Origin: Bacteroidia bacterium
Lineage (GTDB): Bacteria; Bacteroidota; Bacteroidia; J057
Assembly (NCBI GenBank): GCA_030430575.1
Contig: JAUIKF010000013.1
Coordinates: 1-64,000, forward strand
DNA: 64,000 nucleotides
Direction of reading: 5' to 3'
Shown here: positions 53,518-60,509 of the stretch, piece after piece
Layout of the letters: every line of letters begins with the position of its first letter
Position numbering within the stretch: the stretch's first letter is position 1
Made by a program: the position numbers and the translations under genes
Notes under the pieces: model-generated
The model's database searches: none
The model's input: the letters and a program-made list of their open reading frames with translations, nothing else
What the model was told of the DNA's origin: nothing

Positions 53518-54942
53518 ATGAAGCACCTACTTTCCTTGATTCTCCTCTTTTCCCTCCTTCCAGCAACTTTTGCCCAAGACATGGCTTCGCTCCGCGCCAA
53601 GGCCGACAGTCTCTACGACGCCCAGGTCTACCACAAAGCTACAAAAGCCTATGATGCCTTCATCGCCCATGACAGCAGCCAGGCAGAGACCTTCCATCGC
53701 CGAGGGACCTGCTTTCTGAAAGATGGCCTGTACGTTGTTGCAGAAAAGGATTTTCGCCGAGCCATCCACCTAGATTCATCCTATGCGAGTCCTCACTATA
53801 ACCTTGCAGAAATTTTGCTAAGGAGGGAAGACCTCCAAGGCGGATTAGCGCATTTTCGGCGCTTTTCTCAGTTGGAACCTACTGACCCTGATGGCTATAT
53901 GCGAATGGGCATCCTCTATGCCCAATTGAATCAGCCAGATTCCCTGTTTAGGTGTATCGAGCAGTCCTATGCCCTTGACAGCTCCGATTGGCGGGTATTG
54001 CAAAACGCGGCGGGCGGTTATTATGCGTTTGATGAATATGAAAAAGCAGCTCAGATGGCAGCTCGTGGCCTGGCCCTTTACCCTGAAAAAACGGAATTTT
54101 ATTCCCTGGCAGGAGATATTTATAAGGCGCTCGGTCAGTATGACAAAGCCGTCGCTTGTTTTGACCAAGCCATTGAGCAATTTCCTAACGATTCTCGTTG
54201 GCATAATGAAAAATCTTCTTTTCAGCTATTGGCCAATACCCGCCAAGAGGTCTTGGTAGACGGTAGCCTAAGCAGCAAGCGCTTCCTCGATATTTACTCC
54301 GAAAACACCCCTCAATTAGATAAATGGTCCCAAGACGAGGCACATCCTTACTATTTTGAAACGCTTAAAAAGCACTTTGACAATGCACCTGAGACGTTAG
54401 GGCTTGACGAGTTTTTTATGCTGTATTATGGCAGTAAATTGCATGATTTTAAGGGGGGAGAAAAGGCGGGTGAACAATTCAAGGATGAATTGGCGGGAGA
54501 CGACTATGCCAAGGACCTGGAGACGATCCGCGATTTTGCAGCCAGTAATCCATTTGACCCAGAATTATACTACTACGAGGCGGTGTGTCATTATGAACTA
54601 AAGGACTATGAAGGTTTTGGGAAAGCCTTGGGCAAGTATTATGGGTTCATGTTGGGCATGATGTATACGGGGGACGGGGAGCTATTTGAATCTGCCTATA
54701 TCGTGGCCAATGTCAGGGATGAATACTTGATCATGGACCTGTTGGGCTTACATGTCACAGAGCAAAGCCTGTCCTCTCATAATGGCCATCATTACGATAT
54801 TCTGAAGGGAAGCTCAGCTGAGGAGGAAATGCCCAGGGAGGTTCATTTTAATATAGACAAGCATTTTGAGTCGTTGGGGGATTTGTTTGGAGGAGATTTG
54901 GGTAAAGGAAAAAAGAAGAAAAAGAAGCGGAAGAAAAAATGA
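53518..54942 (+). CDS. Secreted TPR protein with lysine-rich tail
   Basis: 474 aa from ATG 53518 (MKHLLSLILLFSLLPATFAQ, a clear signal peptide). A longer frame extends 34 codons upstream through the CACGGATT repeat and is rejected as the start. TPR repeats cover ~25-260 (for example AETFHRRGTCFLKDGLYVVA and SLAGDIYKALGQYDKAVACF). A helical region with DYEGFGKALGKYYG follows, and the C-terminus is a run of lysine and arginine (GKGKKKKKKRKKK). TPRs imply a scaffold role in the periplasm. The basic tail is unusual and could contact lipids or nucleic acid. It is probably a single-gene unit. Confidence 0.75.
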   Translation: MKHLLSLILLFSLLPATFAQDMASLRAKADSLYDAQVYHKATKAYDAFIAHDSSQAETFHRRGTCFLKDGLYVVAEKDFRRAIHLDSSYASPHYNLAEILLRREDLQGGLAHFRRFSQLEPTDPDGYMRMGILYAQLNQPDSLFRCIEQSYALDSSDWRVLQNAAGGYYAFDEYEKAAQMAARGLALYPEKTEFYSLAGDIYKALGQYDKAVACFDQAIEQFPNDSRWHNEKSSFQLLANTRQEVLVDGSLSSKRFLDIYSENTPQLDKWSQDEAHPYYFETLKKHFDNAPETLGLDEFFMLYYGSKLHDFKGGEKAGEQFKDELAGDDYAKDLETIRDFAASNPFDPELYYYEAVCHYELKDYEGFGKALGKYYGFMLGMMYTGDGELFESAYIVANVRDEYLIMDLLGLHVTEQSLSSHNGHHYDILKGSSAEEEMPREVHFNIDKHFESLGDLFGGDLGKGKKKKKKRKKK

Positions 54943-55018
54943 GGAAAAAAGTAACACCATAAAGGCTATTAACAATCCCAAAATAGCAAAAGAAAGACCC
55001 TGTTCTCATTGAAATTAG

Positions 55019-55768
55019 ATGTTCCTAAAAACCTTTCTAATTTGCATCGTATGTGTTTTTATCGCCATAAGCTGTGAAAAAAAACCAACCATACGCGTAG
55101 CCTTAGCGGCCAGCCTCCTGCCGCCGATGGAAGAAATCGCCCAGCGATTTGAAGCAGAGACAGGCCACCAAGTAGACCTAATCCCCGCCGCCTCTGGCGT
55201 GCTGAGCACACAAATTCTATCGGGTGCGCCCTACGACATATTCCTTTCCGCCAACAAAATTTATCCCGATGCGCTCAGGCAAGCGCAGAAAGGCATCGAA
55301 GCCCCAAAGTTGCTCATTAGGGGAAAACTAGCCTTCTGGAGCGCAGATCCAATAGAACCTGAAACAATTCCTTCATTTTTGCAGACGCATAAGGGCCGCA
55401 TCGCCATCGCCGATACCAGCCTAGCGCCGTATGGAGTGGCATCGGTGCATTACCTCCGCACCCAAGGCTTACTCGATACCTTACGAGGCCAGCTCGTATT
55501 TGGAGAGAACATCAGCCAAACCAATCTGATGATTGCCTCTGACGCAGTGACAGTAGGCTTTAGCGCCAGTTCCGCGCTATTTCACCCCTCCCTCAAGGAC
55601 CATGGGCATTGGCAAGTGATTGAAGGTCAGGTTGTCCCACAGTGGGCTTTATTGCTCACTGCTACGTCCTCCTCAAAGTCGTTCTGGACTTACCTTTTTT
55701 CGCCTCAAGCGAAAAAAGTATTTGAGAAATTTGGGTACGTTGAAGAAAATGATAGAATGAGTGGATGA
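55019..55768 (+). CDS. modA: Molybdate ABC transporter substrate-binding protein
   Basis: 249 aa. Lipoprotein signal with lipobox FIAISC (Cys ~20). The mature part shows the ModA pattern: VALAASLLPPMEEIAQRFE (~29-47), IPAASGVLSTQILSGAPYDIFLSAN (oxyanion-binding Ser/Thr loops, ~60-84), then IADTSLAPYGVAS and GENISQTNLM. It captures molybdate or tungstate for ModBC. First gene of a modABC order. The final residues ENDRMSG and the stop are encoded by an ATGATAGAATGAGTGG repeat, so the true ancestral end was probably near KFGYVE. Confidence 0.9.
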   Translation: MFLKTFLICIVCVFIAISCEKKPTIRVALAASLLPPMEEIAQRFEAETGHQVDLIPAASGVLSTQILSGAPYDIFLSANKIYPDALRQAQKGIEAPKLLIRGKLAFWSADPIEPETIPSFLQTHKGRIAIADTSLAPYGVASVHYLRTQGLLDTLRGQLVFGENISQTNLMIASDAVTVGFSASSALFHPSLKDHGHWQVIEGQVVPQWALLLTATSSSKSFWTYLFSPQAKKVFEKFGYVEENDRMSG

Positions 55769-55782
55769 TAGAATGATAGAAT
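55749..55782. repeat. ATGATAGAATGAGTGG repeat overlapping the modA stop codon
   Basis: Inverted relative of the ATCATTCT family. It provides the last five to six codons and the TGA of modA. Confidence 0.7.
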
Positions 55783-55830
55783 ATCGTTTCATGGTAGATA
55801 AACTTGCTTCAAAAACCTGGTACAGTTACC

Positions 55831-55900
55831 TTCATTCATTCAAAATTCCTCATTCAAAATTCAAAATTCTCCATTTTTAATTCTTCATTCTTAATTGAAT
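55831..55900. repeat. TTCAAAATTC repeat leading into modB
   Basis: Reiterated TCATTCAAAATTC and AATTCTTCATTCTTAATTG units. The TTG at 55895 within the last unit is the apparent modB start. Confidence 0.6.
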
Positions 55901-56533
55901 TTTTCCCCCTTTTTTCTCAGCGCAGAACTAGGCCTGATCACCACGATAGTCTTGTTTGTGATGGTAATCCCCATGGTGTATGGCATTCACTTTTTTAGCG
56001 GAAAATGGGCACCCATCTGGAAAGCCTTGGCAAGCCTGCCGCTGATCCTGCCGCCAACTGTCTTGGGCTATTACTTGCTGATCGCTTTGCGACCAGATGG
56101 ATGGGTGGCGCAGCTTACGGGCTTGGAACTAGCGTTTAGCTTTGAGGGGCTGGTGGTGGGATCTGCGCTGTACAGCCTGCCATTTATGCTGACACCCATT
56201 TTGACGGCTATTGAAAACTTGCCCGACTCCTATGAGGAAGCAGCCTTTACCCTCGGCAAAAACCGTTGGCAGACCTATACACGGGTGCTACTCCCTTGCG
56301 TCAAGCCCTCCCTGCTAGCTGCATCTGTCCTCACCTTCGCCCATACCATCGGCGAATTTGGCGTTATCCTGATGATTGGCGGCAATATCCCTGATGAGAC
56401 GCGTGTCGCTTCAATTGCGATTTATCATGAAGTGGAAGCACTTCATTATGCTACCGCTGATCGGTATGCCCTGATTTTGTTGGGGTTTTCATTGGTGGTA
56501 CTTTTGGGGGTATATGGGAAGAGGCTCAATTAA
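55895..56533 (+). CDS. modB: Molybdate ABC transporter permease
   Basis: 212 aa. The only workable start is TTG 55895, which gives MNFSPFFLSAELGLITTIVL, matching the usual ModB opening (M-x-[WF]-SP-LxxSLxLA). About five TM helices. The permease EAA loop is SYEEAAFTLGKNRWQTYTRVLLP (~128-150; only its core is quoted from the sequence), followed by SLLAASVLTFAHTIGEFG. It forms the inner-membrane channel with ModC. Separated from modA by 126 bases of repeats and from modC by 272 bases of repeats, unusual for an ABC operon. Confidence 0.9.
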   Translation: MNFSPFFLSAELGLITTIVLFVMVIPMVYGIHFFSGKWAPIWKALASLPLILPPTVLGYYLLIALRPDGWVAQLTGLELAFSFEGLVVGSALYSLPFMLTPILTAIENLPDSYEEAAFTLGKNRWQTYTRVLLPCVKPSLLAASVLTFAHTIGEFGVILMIGGNIPDETRVASIAIYHEVEALHYATADRYALILLGFSLVVLLGVYGKRLN

Positions 56534-56536
56534 GCG

Positions 56537-56795
56537 TTCAAAGTTCAATCCGTTCAAATCGTTCAAGTATATACCCAAGTCCGCTCCAGAAAGTCAAATT
56601 TGACTTTTCCTTCATTGCGACGGACTAAAGTCACGTCGCAATAGTTCTTTACCTGTCATTTTTTACTATTGCGACTGGGTTTCAACCCGTCGCAATTGAG
56701 CAAATTCCTTAAAAGAAATTTTCGGATTGGCCTCACCCTTTGATTACTTTGAACCTTCTTTTTTGAACGCTTGAACCCTGTTGAACCTTAGAACC
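56537..56795. repeat. TTGCGACG and GTTCAA repeat block between modB and modC
   Basis: Outer CGTTCAA units (56537-56570 and, inverted, about 56748-56795) enclose an 18-base perfect palindrome (56590-56607, AAAGTCAAA / TTTGACTTT) and two hairpins with arms ATTGCGAC(G) / (C)GTCGCAAT at 56614-56642 and 56668-56696. Confidence 0.75.
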
Positions 56796-56805
56796 ATTTT
56801 TCTCC

Positions 56806-57636
56806 ATGCTTTCCCTCTCCATCAACCATCCCCTCCAATTTGCTGGCAGCAAAGGCGCACTTACGGTGAAAATGACAATTCGCCCAGGTGAAACCCTGGC
56901 GATCATGGGGCCATCAGGAGCAGGTAAGACTAGCTTGCTTCGCGCTGTTGCAGGCTTGCTGAAGCCGAGGGAAGGCCAAGTCACTTGGCAGGATGAAACA
57001 TGGCTGGACACGTCCCAAAAGCGGTTTTTGCCCCCTTATAAACGTTCGGTCGGCTTTGCCTTTCAAGACTACGCGCTCTTTCCTCACCTGACCATCCGTG
57101 AAAATCTTCGCTTTGCACTTGCGCCAATTCGAGAGGACGCAAAAGTGGATGAACTCATCACACTGGTACAACTAACTGACTTTGCCGACCAAAAACCAGC
57201 GCATCTGTCGGGCGGTCAGCAGCAGCGCGCTGCCCTGGCAAGAGCCCTCATTCGAAAGCCTAATGTGCTCCTGTTGGACGAGCCTTTCTCAGCGTTGGAC
57301 GGTGTTTTGAGGCACAAGATGCAAACCGTTTTGCGTGATTACCTTAAACGCTTTCAGCCTGCCATGCTCTTGGTGAGTCACGATCCCAAAGAAGTGGCAC
57401 GTCTAGCGGATGGATTGATGATCATGGAAAATGGGAAAATGAGGCAAATGGGAACGCCTGGGGAACTATTAGCCCAAGACCCTATAGAAAAACTTTCAGG
57501 GAAAATCATTGAGCTAGGAGAAAATAGCATGGTGGTTCTGACCGATTTGGGGGTGGTTCGTTTGCCGTTTCGCCCCAGTAGGGGAGAGGTGGGGGATGAA
57601 ATGGAAGTGCCATTTGACCTAGAAAAGGGCCTTTGA
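56806..57636 (+). CDS. modC: Molybdate ABC transporter ATP-binding protein, short form
   Basis: 276 aa. Walker A GPSGAGKTS (~37-45), Q-loop AFQDYALFPHLT (~84), signature LSGGQQQRAALARAL (~133), Walker B VLLLDEPFSALD (~157) and H-loop LLVSHDPKEV (~190). It powers molybdate uptake with ModB. The usual C-terminal Mop domain (full-length ModC is ~350 aa) is missing: after ~residue 215 only a ~60-residue beta-strand tail remains (NSMVVLTDLGVVRLPFRPS). This may abolish trans-inhibition by molybdate, or simply be a family variant. Confidence 0.88.
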   Translation: MLSLSINHPLQFAGSKGALTVKMTIRPGETLAIMGPSGAGKTSLLRAVAGLLKPREGQVTWQDETWLDTSQKRFLPPYKRSVGFAFQDYALFPHLTIRENLRFALAPIREDAKVDELITLVQLTDFADQKPAHLSGGQQQRAALARALIRKPNVLLLDEPFSALDGVLRHKMQTVLRDYLKRFQPAMLLVSHDPKEVARLADGLMIMENGKMRQMGTPGELLAQDPIEKLSGKIIELGENSMVVLTDLGVVRLPFRPSRGEVGDEMEVPFDLEKGL

Positions 57637-57652
57637 AACTGTTGGAAAAGAA

Positions 57653-57688
57653 AAGCCACAGATTACACGGATTTTCACGGATTAATCA
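57653..57688. repeat. CACGGATT repeat, short copy
   Basis: GCCACAGATTACACGGATT and TTCACGGATTAA, 17 bases after the modC stop. Unlike the other two copies it has no opposing arm nearby. Confidence 0.6.
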
Positions 57689-57738
57689 AGGCGTTTTTTG
57701 TTATTTGAAACTCAGTTTCATTGGATAATTTTGCGCAT

Positions 57739-58764
57739 ATGATTCCCCTACAATTCAGCCTACCTACTACCCACATAATTAAAGCAGTTGTAATTATCTA
57801 CTTTTGTTTGCTAGCTGCTTGTACGCCCACTAAGCAAGACACCAGCGGTAATGAAGCGCCTAGTCAACCTGTTTTCTCCCCAGAAGCAGCCGAAGGCACC
57901 TTCCTGGCAGATGACAGCTTGGCACTCTATTTCCAGCAATTTGGAGAAGGGGAGACGACCGTGGTGGTGCCGTCGGGCATGTACCTCGCTGAGGAGCTGA
58001 AACCGCTGGCGGGGGACTATCACGTGATCTGTTATCACCAGCGAGGCCGAGGCCGCTCCGGCCTACCCAAAGGACCTGAAGCCGCAGGATTTGAGTGGGA
58101 GCTGAAGGATTTGGAGGCGTTGAGGAAAGCCTTTGAACTGGAGAAAATGGCTCTTTTGGGGCATTCTTATGCGGCAGGAGTAGTCGCCCTTTATGCGCAG
58201 CGCCATCCAGAACGCGTGAGCCGTATGGTGCTAGTAGGGGCCATTTCTCCCCGGGAATCCCCCTATATGGCCATTCGTACGGCCACCCTTCAGCAGCGTG
58301 CCGACTCGCTGGACCGCATCCGATTTGAGCAGCTAAGGCTCAGCGGAGCGGAGCAGAAAGACCCGCTTGGCTTCTGTCGTGAAGTACGGCGCATCAGCCT
58401 CAAACCCATGATGTACGACATGGCCAACTATGACCGCTTCAAGAATGATATTTGTTCCTTCCCCAATGAAAATAGCGAAAACCTCAACCTGCAATTCAGC
58501 TACCTGTTTAGCTCCCTGGGCGGCTGGGACTGGCGAGAATTGATCGCAACGATTCAGCAGCCTATGCTCCTGATCCAAGGGACCTACGATCCCAATCCCA
58601 TGGAAGGGGCCCGCGAATGGGCGCGCATGGCAGGCGACGCGAAGCTGCTCATTGCCCAGGAGGCGGGGCATTTTCCCTATGTCGAAATGCCGGACTTGTT
58701 TTTTGGAAGTGTAAAGACGTTTCTGAAAGGGCAATGGCCTGCGGAAGCGCAGAGCGTCAGATAA
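57739..58764 (+). CDS. Alpha/beta-hydrolase lipoprotein
   Basis: 341 aa from ATG 57739. A TTG at 57721 extends the frame but offers no better signal. Lipobox LLAAC at ~27-31 predicts a lipid-anchored periplasmic or outer-membrane protein. The catalytic set is complete: nucleophile elbow GHSYAA (~136), Asp in IQGTYDPNP (~286) and His in EAGHFPYVE (~314). The oxyanion region YHQRGRGRSG precedes the core, as in prolyl iminopeptidase/haloperoxidase-like enzymes. The substrate is not evident. The stop is followed by GTTCTAAG heptads. Confidence 0.82.
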   Translation: MIPLQFSLPTTHIIKAVVIIYFCLLAACTPTKQDTSGNEAPSQPVFSPEAAEGTFLADDSLALYFQQFGEGETTVVVPSGMYLAEELKPLAGDYHVICYHQRGRGRSGLPKGPEAAGFEWELKDLEALRKAFELEKMALLGHSYAAGVVALYAQRHPERVSRMVLVGAISPRESPYMAIRTATLQQRADSLDRIRFEQLRLSGAEQKDPLGFCREVRRISLKPMMYDMANYDRFKNDICSFPNENSENLNLQFSYLFSSLGGWDWRELIATIQQPMLLIQGTYDPNPMEGAREWARMAGDAKLLIAQEAGHFPYVEMPDLFFGSVKTFLKGQWPAEAQSVR

Positions 58765-58766
58765 GA

Positions 58767-58867
58767 ACGTTCTAAGTTCTATGTTCGGGGTTCTAGGTAA
58801 AAAACGACATAGATTATACCAACATAGATTGTACAACTTACTACCTAGAACCTAAAACATAAAACTT
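58767..58867. repeat. Heptad repeat pair in opposite orientation
   Basis: GTTCTATGTTCGGGGTTCTAGG (only in part, from 58767) and ACCTAGAACCTAAAACATAA (about 58842-58867) are inverted relatives that could pair as a stem between two genes. Confidence 0.6.
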
Positions 58868-58877
58868 TCTTTTCTCC

Positions 58878-60386
58878 ATGAGAATTCTCCATAATATCCT
58901 TTTTAGCACCCTCTTTCTCCTTTCCCTCCCTTCCCTCATCGCCCAGTCTGGCCCCTACCGTCAGCTTCAATTGACTTACCTGGACCAGGCCAAATTTGGG
59001 GAATTTCTCAGCTTGCAGAGTGACCTCTGGAATGGAGATTTCAGCCGCGCTACGCCGATGGCGAAGCAGATGATGCAACAGGTCAAGACCATGAAGCCGG
59101 TGGAGATCCCTACTGATGCGCCGATCCGCGCCCATTATGAAGCGGTGCAAAACGACTTCGTCTTCTGGGCCAACGGCCAAAAACAGAAGGTTCAGGACTT
59201 CCTCCAGCGGTTTTTGGAGAGCATTGAAACGGGCGGCCCTGACGCGCCCCTCATCATCGCTGTTTTGCCGATTTTCCGCCAATACCTGTGCAGTTATTAC
59301 CATAGAGATTATTGGATGCTGGATGGGAACCATTTTTTCTCCGAAGACTTCTGGGACTTTTTATCCGAAAAAAATAAGAAAGCAGATCACCTCTGGCTAG
59401 ACATGAGCTATTATGAGCCATTCCACCATTTTGACATGCCAGAGGAAGTCAAACAACAGATTTTTGGGGGATTGGACATCATGGGCATGTATAAGTATGG
59501 GGAACTGACACAGGAATCTGCTACCCAGGCCCTCACGGAGATTACCCTCCCCAAGTCTGCCGCATCTCCTGCAATCCAGGTACAATTGAACCATTTTGCC
59601 CAACTACTCAAAGATGTAAAAGCAGGCAAAGTCCTATTGATTGGGTATTATCAAAAGCAGGCCGCTCAACCGCCTGTCGTAGCAAAACCCACTTCAAAAG
59701 CCCTACCTGAATTTGCTGAGAAGCCGATTTTGAGCGTCTTTCACTTTGAGAAAGTCGTAGAAGTTCATGCCATCGCCCAGCAATTGAAGGCAGGCAATAC
59801 GTCAACGGCTTTGCCGCTGCTGGCAGAGATGGTCCGCGACCTACGTGATTTCAAAGCGCCCAAAGACAATACCTATAAAACCTATTTGAAGCTATTTGAT
59901 GGAGGAACAAAAAAGCTGGATGTGGCAAAGGCCAAGCGTAAGGAAGTCAGTGATTTTTTATTGGGGTATCTGGCAGAGGTGAAAGGGGAAAAAGGAGCCA
60001 GCGAGGCGGATACGGACAAATTTCTTTCACTGATGCTCTACTGGCGGGCAAGTGTGTATTTTCAACCCTATTGGTTTCTTCAACCCCGTGTGACATTTTC
60101 AATTGATTTCACTGCCTATATCGCTAGCAAAAACCCTTTCTGGCGGGACTTTCTGCGCGGCCTGCAGCGTGGGCAGGAACCGATGATTTCCTATTACCTT
60201 TCCCACCTCGAATCGAGTTACAACGTTATGAAAATGGCCTTGGCGAGCCAAATAGCGGGAAAGTTCACTTTCCTGGACGAAAAACATTCCCCCACCCGTC
60301 AATGGGAAATAGACTGCCTGATGACCATTTTTGAGAAGGCGAAGCAAAATAAATGGCTCTTGGTAGTGGAAGGGGTGGAGTTTTGA
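58878..60386 (+). CDS. Secreted protein of unknown function
   Basis: 502 aa. Signal peptide 1-22 (LPSLIAQ). The mature protein is largely helical, rich in aromatic residues (DYWMLDGNHFFSEDFWDFL, ~148-168; VYFQPYWFLQPRVTF, ~394), with no repeats and a single cysteine pair at most. No catalytic signature. It lies between two repeat blocks and is probably its own unit. I do not recognise a family. Helical secreted proteins of this size are common in Saprospiria without assigned roles. Confidence 0.6.
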   Translation: MRILHNILFSTLFLLSLPSLIAQSGPYRQLQLTYLDQAKFGEFLSLQSDLWNGDFSRATPMAKQMMQQVKTMKPVEIPTDAPIRAHYEAVQNDFVFWANGQKQKVQDFLQRFLESIETGGPDAPLIIAVLPIFRQYLCSYYHRDYWMLDGNHFFSEDFWDFLSEKNKKADHLWLDMSYYEPFHHFDMPEEVKQQIFGGLDIMGMYKYGELTQESATQALTEITLPKSAASPAIQVQLNHFAQLLKDVKAGKVLLIGYYQKQAAQPPVVAKPTSKALPEFAEKPILSVFHFEKVVEVHAIAQQLKAGNTSTALPLLAEMVRDLRDFKAPKDNTYKTYLKLFDGGTKKLDVAKAKRKEVSDFLLGYLAEVKGEKGASEADTDKFLSLMLYWRASVYFQPYWFLQPRVTFSIDFTAYIASKNPFWRDFLRGLQRGQEPMISYYLSHLESSYNVMKMALASQIAGKFTFLDEKHSPTRQWEIDCLMTIFEKAKQNKWLLVVEGVEF

Positions 60387-60393
60387 AAGAAAA

Positions 60394-60499
60394 TGTCTGA
60401 ACGTCTGCGTGTAGAGAAAATGTCTGAACGTCTGAGTGTCCGATTGTCTGATCGTTTTATATCTTGCAGCCCACTTTCAGACTATCAGACGTTCAGACT
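60394..60499. repeat. GTCTGAACGTCTGA repeat before glgB
   Basis: Direct copies at about 60395 and 60422-60435, and a perfect inverted copy at 60485-60498 (TCAGACGTTCAGAC). It ends 11 bases before the preferred glgB start and is readable in frame, which creates a false N-terminal extension (SERLRVEK, SERLSVRLSDR). Confidence 0.8.
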
Positions 60500-60509
60500 T
60501 TGTTCCCCT

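Noticed and set aside
60393-60509. 39-residue N-terminal extension of the branching enzyme
   Set aside because: It is translated repeat (GTCTGAACGTCTGA units). The ATG at 60510 gives a normal start.
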